DNA of 64,000 nt from positions 456,386 through 520,385 of the forward strand of contig FXAI01000002.1 in NCBI GenBank assembly GCA_900177435.1, written 5' to 3'. Below are positions 49,184 through 59,638 of the stretch, piece after piece. Source of the DNA: Alteromonadaceae bacterium Bs31 (lineage in GTDB: Bacteria; Pseudomonadota; Gammaproteobacteria; Pseudomonadales; Cellvibrionaceae). The position numbers and the translations under genes were made by a program. The notes below the pieces were generated by a model. The model was not told the origin of the DNA. It saw only the letters and a list, made by a program, of their open reading frames with translations, and made no database searches. The first letter of the stretch is position 1. The number at the start of each line of letters is the position of its first letter.

Positions 49184-50725
49184 ATGCAACAGCTGAATCC
49201 TTCTGAAATTAGTGAAGTCATAAAGCAGCGAATAGATTCTCTTTCGATGTCGACTGAAGCTCAGAATGAGGGCACGGTGGTGTCCGTAAGTGACGGTATT
49301 ATCCGTATCCACGGACTCGCCGAGATTATGTACGGTGAGATGATCGAATTTGAAGGCGGTATCTACGGTATTGCGCTTAACCTTGAGCGTGATTCGGTTG
49401 GTGCTGTTGTTCTGGGTGACTATCAAAATGTCGCTGAGGGTCAAACCTGTAAATGTACTGGCCGAATTCTTGAAGTTCCGGTTGGTAACGAGCTGCTAGG
49501 CCGTGTAGTGGACTCTTTGGGTAACCCAATTGATGGTAGTGGCCCTATCAACGCTAAAATGACCGACGCAATTGAGAAAATTGCGCCAGGCGTTATCGCC
49601 CGTCAATCTGTTGATCAGCCTGTGCAAATTGGCTTGAAAGCGGTGGATACCATGGTCCCAATCGGTCGTGGCCAGCGAGAGTTAATTATTGGCGATCGAC
49701 AAACCGGTAAAACAGCGGTTGCGGTTGATGCGATCATCAATCAGAAAGGCACCGGTATTAAATGTATTTATGTTGCTATCGGCCAGAAAGCAGCGTCGGT
49801 TGCTTCGGTTGTTCGCAAGCTTGAAGAGCACGGTGCAATGGAACATACCATTGTTGTCGCCGCTACCGCTTCTGACCCCGCGTCTATGCAGTACATTGCG
49901 CCTTTTGCTGGCTGCACTATGGGCGAATATTTCCGCGATCGCGGTGAAGACTGCTTGATTATTTATGATGATTTAACCAAGCAGGCTTGGGCATATCGTC
50001 AGATCTCACTGCTGCTGCGTCGTCCCCCGGGTCGTGAAGCGTATCCTGGAGATGTTTTCTATTTGCATTCTCGTTTATTGGAGCGCGCAGCTCGTGTAAA
50101 CGCTGACTATGTAGAGAAATTCACCAATGGTGAAATAAAAGGAAAAACCGGATCTTTAACCGCCTTGCCGATTATTGAAACACAAGCGGGTGACGTTTCG
50201 GCGTTTGTACCCACCAACGTTATTTCGATTACAGACGGTCAGATCTTCCTTGAGTCCGACTTGTTTAATGCCGGTATCCGGCCAGCGATGAACGCCGGTA
50301 TTTCGGTATCTCGTGTGGGTGGTTCTGCACAGACTAAAGTGATCAAAAAGCTATCCGGCGGTATTCGTACCGCACTGGCGCAGTATCGTGAATTGGCCGC
50401 GTTCTCGCAGTTTGCCTCAGACCTGGATGACGCAACCAAAGCACAGCTTGATCACGGTGAGCGCGTAACTGAATTAATGAAACAGAAGCAATACTCCCCA
50501 TTGTCTGTGGCCGATATGGGCGTTGTGGTTTACGCCGCTAACGAAGGTTATTTGAAAGACGTCGAAGTGGCGAAAATAGGTTCCTTTGAATCTTCCCTGC
50601 TGTCGTACATGAGCAGTGCTCATGCTGCCTTGATGGAAGAAATGAACACCGGTGCCTATAGCGACCAAATTGCAGAGAAACTTAAAGCAGCATTGGACGA
50701 CTTTAAAGCCACCCAGACCTGGTAG
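49184..50725 (+). CDS. atpA: ATP synthase F1 subunit alpha
   Basis: 513 residues, as in E. coli. P-loop GDRQTGKT, the arginine finger region [12 protein letters not shown] and the N-terminal [14 protein letters not shown] are present. It forms the non-catalytic nucleotide sites. A gap of 130 bases separates it from atpH, the largest inside the operon. AGGAATTAC precedes the ATG. Confidence 0.98.
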   Translation: MQQLNPSEISEVIKQRIDSLSMSTEAQNEGTVVSVSDGIIRIHGLAEIMYGEMIEFEGGIYGIALNLERDSVGAVVLGDYQNVAEGQTCKCTGRILEVPVGNELLGRVVDSLGNPIDGSGPINAKMTDAIEKIAPGVIARQSVDQPVQIGLKAVDTMVPIGRGQRELIIGDRQTGKTAVAVDAIINQKGTGIKCIYVAIGQKAASVASVVRKLEEHGAMEHTIVVAATASDPASMQYIAPFAGCTMGEYFRDRGEDCLIIYDDLTKQAWAYRQISLLLRRPPGREAYPGDVFYLHSRLLERAARVNADYVEKFTNGEIKGKTGSLTALPIIETQAGDVSAFVPTNVISITDGQIFLESDLFNAGIRPAMNAGISVSRVGGSAQTKVIKKLSGGIRTALAQYRELAAFSQFASDLDDATKAQLDHGERVTELMKQKQYSPLSVADMGVVVYAANEGYLKDVEVAKIGSFESSLLSYMSSAHAALMEEMNTGAYSDQIAEKLKAALDDFKATQTW

Positions 50726-50738
50726 TAGGTGAATAACA

Positions 50739-51602
50739 ATGGCGAGCGGAAAAGAGATACGTACCAAAATAGGTAGTATCAAAAACACTCAGAAAATTAC
50801 CAGCGCTATGGAAATGGTGGCGGCGTCGAAAATGCGTCGAGCACAGGAGCGTATGGAAACTGGTAAGCCCTACGCCCAGCGTATTCGCAACGTAGTAGGT
50901 CATATTGCTGCCGGTAACCCGGAATACAAACACATTTTTTTGGAAGAGCGCGAAGTAAAGCGTGTTGGTTATGTAGTTGTTTCCACCGATCGCGGTTTGT
51001 GTGGTGGTTTGAACGTTAACCTGTTCAAATCAGTGATTAGGCACAGCAGAGAGTGGGTGGATAAAGGTGCCGAAGTTGATTTGTGTTTGATTGGTGCCAA
51101 GGGCGCGTCGTTCTTTAACAGCGTCGGCGGTAACATCGTCGCCAGCGTGCGTGATGTTGGTGAGGTACCTTCAGTTACGAGTCTAATCGGCAGCGTTAAG
51201 GTCATGCTGGATGGCTTTGCGAGTGGCAAAATTGATCGCCTTTATTTGGTTGGCAACGAGTTTGTAAATACCATGACTCAGGACCCAACCGTGCGACGCC
51301 TGCTTCCTCTTAAACCGGATGAAGATACCGGTGGGCGTGCGCATAGCTGGGATTATATCTATGAGCCCGATGCGCGAGAATTGCTGGATGGCCTTATGGT
51401 GCGCTACATCGAATCGCAGGTGTACCAAGCGGTTGTGGAGAACGGTGCATGTGAGCAAGCTGCGAGAATGGTCGCCATGAAGAGTGCAACCGAAAATGCC
51501 GGTGAACTGATCGACGGATTGCAGCTGGTTTATAACAAAGCCCGCCAGGCAGCGATTACCCAGGAACTATCAGAAATTGTTGGAGGTGCTGCTGCGGTAT
51601 AG
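50739..51602 (+). CDS. atpG: ATP synthase F1 subunit gamma
   Basis: A 287-residue central-stalk subunit. The N-terminal [29 protein letters not shown] and the C-terminal [35 protein letters not shown] coils are diagnostic and would rotate within the alpha-beta ring. Confidence 0.97.
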   Translation: MASGKEIRTKIGSIKNTQKITSAMEMVAASKMRRAQERMETGKPYAQRIRNVVGHIAAGNPEYKHIFLEEREVKRVGYVVVSTDRGLCGGLNVNLFKSVIRHSREWVDKGAEVDLCLIGAKGASFFNSVGGNIVASVRDVGEVPSVTSLIGSVKVMLDGFASGKIDRLYLVGNEFVNTMTQDPTVRRLLPLKPDEDTGGRAHSWDYIYEPDARELLDGLMVRYIESQVYQAVVENGACEQAARMVAMKSATENAGELIDGLQLVYNKARQAAITQELSEIVGGAAAV

Positions 51603-51646
51603 CCGGGCAGTGCTTTTTAAAAAGAAATTTTTTACTTAATATTTGA

Positions 51647-53077
<1,431 letters not shown>

Positions 53078-53096
53078 TTAGCCAGAGGCAAAAACA

Positions 53097-53519
53097 ATGG
53101 CATTAACCGTACATTGCGACATCGTCAGTGCAGAAGAGGAAATTTTTTCTGGCTTGGTTGAACTGCTGGTCGCTACCGGTAGTGAGGGTGATCTCGGGGT
53201 GGTCTATGGGCATGCCCCGCTGCTGACCAGGCTAGAGCCCGGCCCTATTCGCTTAAAAAAGCAGAACGGTGAAGAGGAAGTCTATTACTTGTCTGGTGGT
53301 TATTTAGAGGTACAGCCAGATTCCGTAACAGTGCTGGCCGACACCGCATTGCGTGAAGGCGATATGGACGAAGCCTCTGCCGAGGCCGCTAAGCGAGAGG
53401 CCGAGCAGGCTTTACTGAATCAGGGAGAAGGCATCGACTACTCCAAAGCAGCAGCTCAGCTTGCAGAAGCAGCTGCGCAATTACGTACCTTGCGAGCCAT
53501 TAGACGAAGAGCGCGCTAA
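53097..53519 (+). CDS. atpC: ATP synthase F1 subunit epsilon
   Basis: A 140-residue rotor subunit with the N-terminal beta domain ([20 protein letters not shown]-like, [21 protein letters not shown]) and C-terminal helix-turn-helix that can inhibit ATP hydrolysis. Last gene of the operon. A strong terminator follows. Confidence 0.96.
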   Translation: MALTVHCDIVSAEEEIFSGLVELLVATGSEGDLGVVYGHAPLLTRLEPGPIRLKKQNGEEEVYYLSGGYLEVQPDSVTVLADTALREGDMDEASAEAAKREAEQALLNQGEGIDYSKAAAQLAEAAAQLRTLRAIRRRAR

Positions 53520-53540
53520 ATAATTATCAGTGTTACGAGA

Positions 53541-53564
53541 AGCAGCCAAATGGCTGCTTTTTTT
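53541..53564 (+). terminator. Intrinsic terminator of the atp operon
   Basis: AGCAGCCA pairs with TGGCTGCT over a two-base loop, and seven or more T follow, 22 bases after the atpC stop. Confidence 0.92.
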
Positions 53565-53651
53565 ATGCCTGAAAAAAATCACATTATTGTGAGCGCCCGT
53601 TTACCTTGTGTTTTACCGCTTGAGTCTATTCAGAGCGGCAATAGAATAGTT

Positions 53652-53864
53652 TTAGCTATTTTCTGTAACAGGAGGCTCAGAATTTGAGCGGCTGATTTCA
53701 AGCAGACATTCATTACAAAGGCAGCTCTGCCAATGCTTTGCAATCGCTTGTTTTTGTCGAGTATCCAATTGAACCGAACGACAGTGGCAGATTGCTACCT
53801 CGTCTTTCAAACATAGGAACTGTTTCAGGCAGCGGGGGCATTTTTGATGAAAGTTCAAAGACAT
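53652..53864 (-). CDS. Cysteine-rich CWC family protein
   Basis: A 70-residue protein with CPRC, CLKDEVAICHC and CLCNECLLEI, the arrangement of the small CWC family (probably zinc-binding). No signal peptide. Function unknown. It lies between the atp terminator and the miaA-like gene, on the opposite strand to the atp operon. Confidence 0.75.
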   Translation of the reverse strand: MSLNFHQKCPRCLKQFLCLKDEVAICHCRSVQLDTRQKQAIAKHWQSCLCNECLLEISRSNSEPPVTENS

Positions 53865-53996
53865 TATTGGATTCTAAATTTGTGTGTTCCGGTGAAGTGA
53901 AGGCACGGTTTAGAGGGAGTTTAATGCGATTTCCTAGCGTGTGCTTTTGATAAACAAGTGCTAGTCAAGAAGCGCTATGAGTAAAAAATGCAGCGT

Positions 53997-54902
53997 TTAG
54001 AGTTGGGTTTCACTTACCTTCAGTGCCTGTTCAAGCAGGTTCTCTGTGCCGTTCAGCCAGTGAATTGTTTTGCCTTTTTTCTCAAAACGTCTAAACCATT
54101 TTTCTTGCTGCTTTGCAAAAGTACATATTGCGGAATTTAGCTTTTGTACCATATCGTTTCGATTAAGTTCACCTTGCAGGTATCGCGCTACATAGCGATA
54201 TTCCAGGCCGTAATAATGCAAGGTGTCCCAGCTGACGCCATTGTTATTTAGAGCACGTACTTCCTCGATAAGCCCCTCTTCAAGGCGCTGGAGTAAGCGG
54301 TGATGTATGCGTTTCTTAAGTGTAGCTCTTTCCCACCTAATGCCCACAATCAAGGGTGTGAATGCAGGCAGTGTAAGTGCGGTGTTGTCAGAGTTTTTTT
54401 CGGCATCAAGTATTTCAATGCTACGAATTAAACGGGTGCGTTGCAAAAGATCGGTAGTGTTGTGTAAATTCGGTTTTAACCCCTCGAGTAGCTCGCGGAG
54501 CTCTGCCATGGATTTATTTGCCAGCTCGCGGCGCAGCGCTTGGTTTTCCGGCGCCTGGGTTAATTGATAATTACTTAATATGGCGTCTAGGTAGAGGCCT
54601 GTACCGCCTACCAGCATGGGCAACTTATTTTGCGTTGTAATGGATTGGTAGGCCAGGCAAAAGGCTTTTTGGTACTCGAACAGGTTAAACTCATAACCGG
54701 GGTCGACAATATCGATTAAGTGATACGGAATGCCTTGATATTCATGCAGATCTTTACCGCTGCCAATATCGAGCCCGCGAAACACCTGACGTGAGTCGGC
54801 AGAAATAATTTCTGCGTGATAGTGTTGGGCAAGTTTTACGGCAAGGCTTGTTTTGCCAGAAGCAGTCGGACCTATAATAACGAGAAGATTAGCTGCGCTC
54901 AT
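53997..54902 (-). CDS. miaA: tRNA dimethylallyltransferase, Bacteroidota-like type
   Basis: A 301-residue P-loop enzyme that adds a dimethylallyl group to A37 of tRNAs reading U-starting codons. P-loop GPTASGKTS, SADSRQVFRG and GGTGLYLDAIL are present. The sequence differs from the usual gammaproteobacterial enzyme: it has LDIGSGKDLHEY and IPYHLIDIVDPGYEFNLFEYQ where that type reads DIGTAKP and PH-LIDI..-YSAAEF, and ends with YYGLEYRYVARYL, FAKQQEKWFRRFE and IHWLNG. These forms are typical of Bacteroidota. Transfer is therefore likely. Its neighbours are not the usual miaA-hfq set, so it may be a second copy. Confidence 0.85.
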   Translation of the reverse strand: MSAANLLVIIGPTASGKTSLAVKLAQHYHAEIISADSRQVFRGLDIGSGKDLHEYQGIPYHLIDIVDPGYEFNLFEYQKAFCLAYQSITTQNKLPMLVGGTGLYLDAILSNYQLTQAPENQALRRELANKSMAELRELLEGLKPNLHNTTDLLQRTRLIRSIEILDAEKNSDNTALTLPAFTPLIVGIRWERATLKKRIHHRLLQRLEEGLIEEVRALNNNGVSWDTLHYYGLEYRYVARYLQGELNRNDMVQKLNSAICTFAKQQEKWFRRFEKKGKTIHWLNGTENLLEQALKVSETQL

Positions 54903-55330
54903 ACCTAGGGGCTGGGTAGATAGTGGATTGAAAATGCTTACGCTTGATCAAGCGGGATTGCTTAGTGCTGCATCGCTAACCGCAAGTATATTCGTTAACG
55001 CGTTGCCAGCTAAAGCTGGTGGCAAGTTTAAAGCAATTTACTGGCGTTCTGTTAATCTCTTTTGTTATTGGCCTTATAGGGGCAGGGTTTGCCACGTTCA
55101 GTAAAAAGGTGTTAAAGGCTTGTGCGTTGAGTGAGTAAGCATATGCGTTTAAAAAAGGACCTTGTAATTGTGCTAAGCCTATTAGCCACTGTTATAGCGA
55201 CATATGGTCTATCGGACTATAATGTACCTTTGAGAAAACTAGTGTCTCTTAGGCCGCCTATAAAGTAATTTTTTTGTCTTCGGGGGTTTACTCGCGAATA
55301 TCTAGCCCTATGACAATTTGGAGTGTATGC
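54903..55330. other. Intergenic region with two tiny membrane-like ORFs
   Basis: No gene of normal size. From a GTG near 55022 one frame encodes about 39 residues with a single helix (SLKQFTGVLLISFVIGLIGA) and stops at 55136. An ATG at 55143 opens a second, 41-residue frame with a helix (DLVIVLSLLATVIATYG) ending at 55268. They are adjacent and both membrane-like, but the ribosome sites are poor. A longer frame from 54934 in another phase could be the start of a frameshifted gene. Confidence 0.3.
55143..55268 (+). CDS. Possible 41-residue single-helix membrane protein
   Basis: The frame MRLKKDLVIVLSLLATVIAT onward has a basic N-terminus and one membrane helix, then a short tail ending LRPPIK. 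It starts four bases after another membrane-like frame ends. GAGTGAG lies upstream. It could be a small toxin-like or regulatory peptide, or chance. Confidence 0.3.
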   Translation: MRLKKDLVIVLSLLATVIATYGLSDYNVPLRKLVSLRPPIK

Positions 55331-56995
55331 ATGTACAAACTTTCCTTTCTGTTCGCAGCAGCTATCGTAAGCCTGTTGCAGGGCTGTATATCTGCAGTAC
55401 CGGTAGCCTCGCTCGAAGACCAGCATGCCTTGTGGCAAGCCGATCTGGGCAATGGTTTTTATCAGAACCCAATTCTCTACGCCGATTACTCCGACCCGGA
55501 CGTTGTTGCGGTTGGCGACGATTACTATATGAGCGCCTCGAGCTTTAACGTATCACCAGGCTTGCCGGTCTTGCATTCGACAGATCTGGTTAACTGGGAG
55601 CTCATCGCTTATGCGGTAGATAAAAATGTACCGGCAGATGTGTTCAGTAAACCGCAACACGGTAACGGTATTTGGGCGCCTTGCATTCGTTATCATGAGG
55701 GTAAAGTGTGGATTTTTTTCCCGGATCCGGATTACGGCGTTTACATGGTGAATACCACCGACCCCCGCAAAGGTTGGAGTGAGCCCAAATTGATTCTGCC
55801 GGGTAAAGGCATTATCGACCCAACACCACTGTGGGATGACGACGGCCAGGCCTATTTGTTACACGGTTGGGCGAAAAGTCGCGCGGGCAAAAACAATATT
55901 CTCACGCTGCGTAAAATGAGCGCAGACGCAAGCATCGTTGAGCCTGAAGGCGAAATTATTATTAACGGCCACGAGATAGACAATTATCGAACACTGGAAG
56001 GGCCAAAGCTTTATAAACACAATGGCTACTACTACGTATTTGCTCCGGCAGGGGGTGTGCCGGTGGGGTGGCAAAGTGTATTCCGCTCAAAAAATATTTA
56101 TGGGCCTTACGAAAACAAAATCGTTATGGAGCAGGGTGACACCTATATCAATGGCCCACATCAGGGTGGCTGGGTGAGAACCCCAGCGGGCGAAGACTGG
56201 TTTATCCATTTTCAATCTCGACACAGCTATGGCCGTATTGTGCTGATGCAACCTATGACCTGGGTGGATGACTGGCCCGTAATCGGTGTGGATGAGGATG
56301 GTGACGGAATAGGTAGCCCTGTGCGTCGTTACAAAAAGCCAAAAACTCCAACAGAGTCGGACATTAAAAACCTGCCATTTACGGATGACTTTTCTACGCA
56401 AGAGCTGGCGCTGCAATGGCAGTGGCATGCGAACTATCAAGACGAGTGGTACTCCCTTTCTGAGCGTAAGGGCCATCTCCGCCTCTATGCCCAGCACTGG
56501 GGCAAAGAAAATAATAATATGTGGACATACCCCGCACAGTTGTTACAGAAACTTCCTGCACCGGAATTTATTGTACAAACGACTATCGAGGTTCCCGATT
56601 CTGCGGGCGAGTTGAGTGCCGGTTTAACCATGTTTGGTGAAGACTACAGCTGGATTGGTTTTTCGAATATACCGGAAACAGATGAGGTGGAAATTGTTGT
56701 GGGCGTTTGTCACGGCGCACGTAAAGGCTGCACTGAAAACATCAGGCCTCAGAAGATATTGAAAACCCGCCAGGTAACCCTGCGGATGATCGTTACCGAG
56801 GGGGGAGCCACAGTCCTCAGTTTTCTCGATGATAACGGCCGTTTTCACAGCGTAGGTGAACTATTTCAGGCGCGACCTGGTCGTTGGATAGGTGCTAAGG
56901 TGGGCCTGTTTGTGCGTAGCGAAAACGCTGAAGATGTGAAGGCTGAAAACTTTGTGGATGTACGTGAGTTTAATCTTTTTCCCGCGAAATATTAA
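55331..56995 (+). CDS. GH43 family glycoside hydrolase lipoprotein (xylosidase/arabinofuranosidase type)
   Basis: A 554-residue exported lipoprotein (signal ending LLQGC). The five-bladed propeller has the three GH43 acids: Asp55 in YADYSDPDVV, Asp163 in GIIDPTPLW and Glu223 in TLEGPKLYKHN. A C-terminal beta-sandwich follows (from about residue 355) with PEFIVQTTIEVPDSAGELSAGLTMF, like the concanavalin-type domain attached to GH43 beta-xylosidases. It would remove xylose or arabinose from hemicellulose or pectin side chains. GGAG nine bases before the ATG at 55331 supports the start; a frame from 55274 lacks it. It lies away from the 8-16 kb cell wall block. Confidence 0.88.
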   Translation: MYKLSFLFAAAIVSLLQGCISAVPVASLEDQHALWQADLGNGFYQNPILYADYSDPDVVAVGDDYYMSASSFNVSPGLPVLHSTDLVNWELIAYAVDKNVPADVFSKPQHGNGIWAPCIRYHEGKVWIFFPDPDYGVYMVNTTDPRKGWSEPKLILPGKGIIDPTPLWDDDGQAYLLHGWAKSRAGKNNILTLRKMSADASIVEPEGEIIINGHEIDNYRTLEGPKLYKHNGYYYVFAPAGGVPVGWQSVFRSKNIYGPYENKIVMEQGDTYINGPHQGGWVRTPAGEDWFIHFQSRHSYGRIVLMQPMTWVDDWPVIGVDEDGDGIGSPVRRYKKPKTPTESDIKNLPFTDDFSTQELALQWQWHANYQDEWYSLSERKGHLRLYAQHWGKENNNMWTYPAQLLQKLPAPEFIVQTTIEVPDSAGELSAGLTMFGEDYSWIGFSNIPETDEVEIVVGVCHGARKGCTENIRPQKILKTRQVTLRMIVTEGGATVLSFLDDNGRFHSVGELFQARPGRWIGAKVGLFVRSENAEDVKAENFVDVREFNLFPAKY

Positions 56996-57055
56996 CGCCA
57001 TTGTTAATCTAGCTATATTTATAGCGAAGTTAACAGGTAAGGCCCTCGCTCGGTA

Positions 57056-57385
57056 TTAGTCAAACACCTGCCAGGCGAGGAAAAAAGCAATGAAGTAGAG
57101 TGCAATGGAGCAAATAAGCGAAATTGTTACGCCAGCAAGCACAATGGGTAGGGGCCTGTAGTCCGGACGCTTTTTAAATTCGAAGGTAAATACCAGAGTA
57201 GAAAGTACCAGGCCGCCAAATATAAACAGCAAGGTGCCAAACACCGCAGCTGCTGCCATTTTCAAAGCCAGTGTAAAGGGGAAGTAAATAGCAGGTCGCC
57301 GAAGCAGGCCGTATATAGTACCTGTGAGCCAGAAAAGCCCGACACTTATAAATGCAAGCAGTAAGAAGAAAACGACTAGCTCCAT
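57056..57385 (-). CDS. Hypothetical membrane protein
   Basis: A 109-residue protein with three or four hydrophobic segments (about 3-22, 38-68, 82-105) and the basic loop FEFKKRPDYRP. No family is recognised. It is convergent with the GH43 gene. Confidence 0.5.
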   Translation of the reverse strand: MELVVFFLLLAFISVGLFWLTGTIYGLLRRPAIYFPFTLALKMAAAAVFGTLLFIFGGLVLSTLVFTFEFKKRPDYRPLPIVLAGVTISLICSIALYFIAFFLAWQVFD

Positions 57386-57518
57386 AGCGCAGTTTACTCA
57401 AGGTAATTAGATTTTAACGACAGCATACATTGAGACTAGTGTTTTATGCTGTGTTTTGCCACTGGTAAATTATTGGCCATGCATTAACTGGAGCCTTATG
57501 CTGCAGAGGCTTATGGTC

Positions 57519-58652
57519 TCAATCAGTAGGTGTAAGCTCGGGCTGTGTTCTCTTTAAGATGGGTAGGGGTTCGCCATAGCTTTGCCAGTTCAAGCCCAGT
57601 GTTTCGAATGCGGTTGCAGCGAAACTGGAGAGGCTTAAGCACTCCCTGGTTTTAATCGGCCCGGTTTTAATATTTGGCCCAATAGCAGCAAACCAGATGT
57701 CATCAGAGCCTGCAATATCGCCTTTTGATTGCGCAGGATCGGAATCAGCACTCGCGCTTTGCTCGCTGCCATGGTACTGCCAATTATCGTTGTTGCTACC
57801 TCTACCGTGTTCAGTAGTAATCAGTAAGTTAACCTTGCCGGTGAATTCAGGCAGGCTTTGTAAGGTGAGCCAAATTTCCGCGATAAAACGGTCCGCGCGA
57901 TTGACCGCTAAGATGTACTGGTCGTATTTTCCATCACTGGCAAAAAAATCCGCTTCTCCATAACTGATGAACACTATCTTGGGTTTATCCTTTTTAATTT
58001 TTTCCAGCGCGAAGTTATGGGTGAATGCGTCCAGTCGAAGTGAGTTCCAGCCGCTTGGAATATCTTTTTGTAGTTTGTTCAGAGCTTTTTCCATTTCGCT
58101 AAGCTTAAGGTCTTCAGATAAGCGAAAGCCTGCATTTACGGGAATACCGCTGCGTGGTTCATTGAGGATATAGGGGAAAGCATCCCAGGAGGCGAAAGCG
58201 AATACTTTCTTCTTGAATAAACCTTGTTTATTGAGGCGTTCCAAAAACGAGATGTTCGGGTTATAAATTTTGTTGTTTGAGGTGATTGATGGGTCTACTC
58301 TGCCGGTTAATAATTCATTGTAGCCAGGGTAGGAGGTATGCCAGGGATTGCTGGTTTTAATGCATTCCAGTTTGTCTTTGTTACCATAAACAATACCCCG
58401 TTTGGAAATGGTGCTGTGCGTAAAGGGCATTAATGCGGCTGCGGGCTTATTTGAGCTGCCATATTTCTTCAGCAGTTCCTCTGTGTTTTGAGTAAACCTT
58501 TTATTTTTTGCTATGTCCTGGTTAAGGCCACGAAAAACTTCCTGCCAGCGTACTCCGTCAATTGTTACGAGCACCAAGTTCTCCGCGCAAAGCGCCTTGT
58601 GCGGAAAAGTGGTTAGCAATACTACAAATGACAAAAAATAAAATATTTTCAT
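57519..58652 (-). CDS. Alkaline-phosphatase-superfamily protein with altered metal-site residues
   Basis: A 377-residue exported protein (signal ending PHKALC). The fold words are VTIDGVRWQEVFRG, LMPFTHSTISKRGIVYGN, SYPGYNELLTG, KVFAFASWDAFPYI, GEADFFASDGKYDQYI, LITTEHGRG and NDNWQYHG. In relatives I know the two metal loops read ...DDFAHDG... and TTDHGRG. Here the His is Ser (DFFASDG) and the Asp is Glu (TEHGRG). It may therefore be a poor enzyme, a different metal enzyme or a binding protein. The Met at 58652 is preferred over one 13 codons upstream because it begins the signal peptide; the ribosome site is weak. Confidence 0.75.
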   Translation of the reverse strand: MKIFYFLSFVVLLTTFPHKALCAENLVLVTIDGVRWQEVFRGLNQDIAKNKRFTQNTEELLKKYGSSNKPAAALMPFTHSTISKRGIVYGNKDKLECIKTSNPWHTSYPGYNELLTGRVDPSITSNNKIYNPNISFLERLNKQGLFKKKVFAFASWDAFPYILNEPRSGIPVNAGFRLSEDLKLSEMEKALNKLQKDIPSGWNSLRLDAFTHNFALEKIKKDKPKIVFISYGEADFFASDGKYDQYILAVNRADRFIAEIWLTLQSLPEFTGKVNLLITTEHGRGSNNDNWQYHGSEQSASADSDPAQSKGDIAGSDDIWFAAIGPNIKTGPIKTRECLSLSSFAATAFETLGLNWQSYGEPLPILKRTQPELTPTD

Positions 58653-58935
58653 TTCAGAAGGGTGGTGCTTACTGCGGAATGCAGCGTACACATAAACCAG
58701 TGGCCAGTTTGCCCGGATGTCGTGTCAACACACTCAGAAATACACGGCTCTGTTACAACATGCCTCCGGCTAGTGTAATCTCGGGACCAGTAGTAAGTAT
58801 AAGCTCACAACATGAGTTTGCTAAGAAAATACTGATATAAGCGGTAAAACTGCGCAGTTGGTCGTAGATTAGTGTTCAAGCTGCTTAGAGGCATAGTTTT
58901 GTCTATTAGAATAGCGTTGAAAGAGCTAGTTTATT

Positions 58936-59061
58936 ATGAATAACTCGTCTATCCTTTCTTCCTTTCTTCCTTTCTTCCTTTCTTCCTTTCTTCCTTTCTT
59001 CCTTTCTTCCTTTCTTCCTTTCTTCCTTTCGCTCCTCGGCATAGTGCGCAATCTGCCTTAA
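58936..59061 (+). CDS. Possible 41-residue repeat-encoded hydrophobic peptide
   Basis: An ATG at 58936 opens a frame whose middle is made of the 8-bp repeat, giving the peptide cycle FLSSFLPF several times, and ends at 59061. The frame would change with every repeat gained or lost. There is no strong ribosome site. More likely a chance frame than a gene. Confidence 0.2.
   Translation: MNNSSILSSFLPFFLSSFLPFFLSSFLPFFLSLLGIVRNLP
58952..59030 (+). repeat. About ten copies of TTCCTTTC (79-bp pure pyrimidine tract)
   Basis: The unit TTCCTTTC is repeated about 9.9 times without interruption, making a 79-base all-pyrimidine strand. Such a tract can slip during replication and can form triplex (H-DNA) structures. 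Confidence 0.97.
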
Positions 59062-59638
59062 ACTACCATTGCTAATGTTGCCAGCAGTACCGGCGGGTTG
59101 TTTTGTTAGCTAAACCGCGTGCCACCTATCACTTAATTCTACTGGGGCCAAAACCCCAAGTGTGTCCTAGTCTGACAATGTATCCTGATGAGCCATGCGC
59201 GACATTGGTGACTGTTATGCACCTGGGGGACGATAGAATTGACAAAAATTCGTTTTTTGCGCGCATGAAAAAACGCCTACACTGTTTAATCTATTCGATA
59301 GGATCGAATTGTTCGGTCAGCACTCTACCTCGGGCTGCACTAAATATTGCTGATGGACTAGTGGTAAGTAAAAGTGTCTGTGATAGAACTAGCTTGCAGG
59401 AGAGGAATATAGCTAGGGTTGGACTTGAGCGAGCTGGAAGATAGTTGAGGGCAAGCTATACTCAACTACAGCGGTATTTCCTGCCTTGGTTGGACGTTCG
59501 ATAGGGAATAAAATTGCCGAGGTAGACAAGCAATGGTCCTGTAGTGTTTGCATCTCTTAGCGGCCAATATAGAAGGAGATAAAATCTCCCTTTATAAAAG
59601 CAGCCCGGTATTTTTATATAAAATGCCAGTGTAAATTT

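Larger units (their letters stand above)
58653..59638. other. Nearly 1 kb with an octanucleotide repeat and no gene
   Basis: Contains the repeat at 58952-59030. A plus-strand frame at 59103-59444 starts with TTG, has no ribosome site and no family, so I do not call it. Nothing else is recognisable. Confidence 0.4.

Noticed and set aside
58952-59030. Octanucleotide tract as a CRISPR array
   Set aside because: No spacers; the units are directly adjacent and only eight bases long.
59103-59444. 113-residue plus-strand frame after the octanucleotide repeat
   Set aside because: TTG start, no ribosome site, no hydrophobic pattern or family resemblance.
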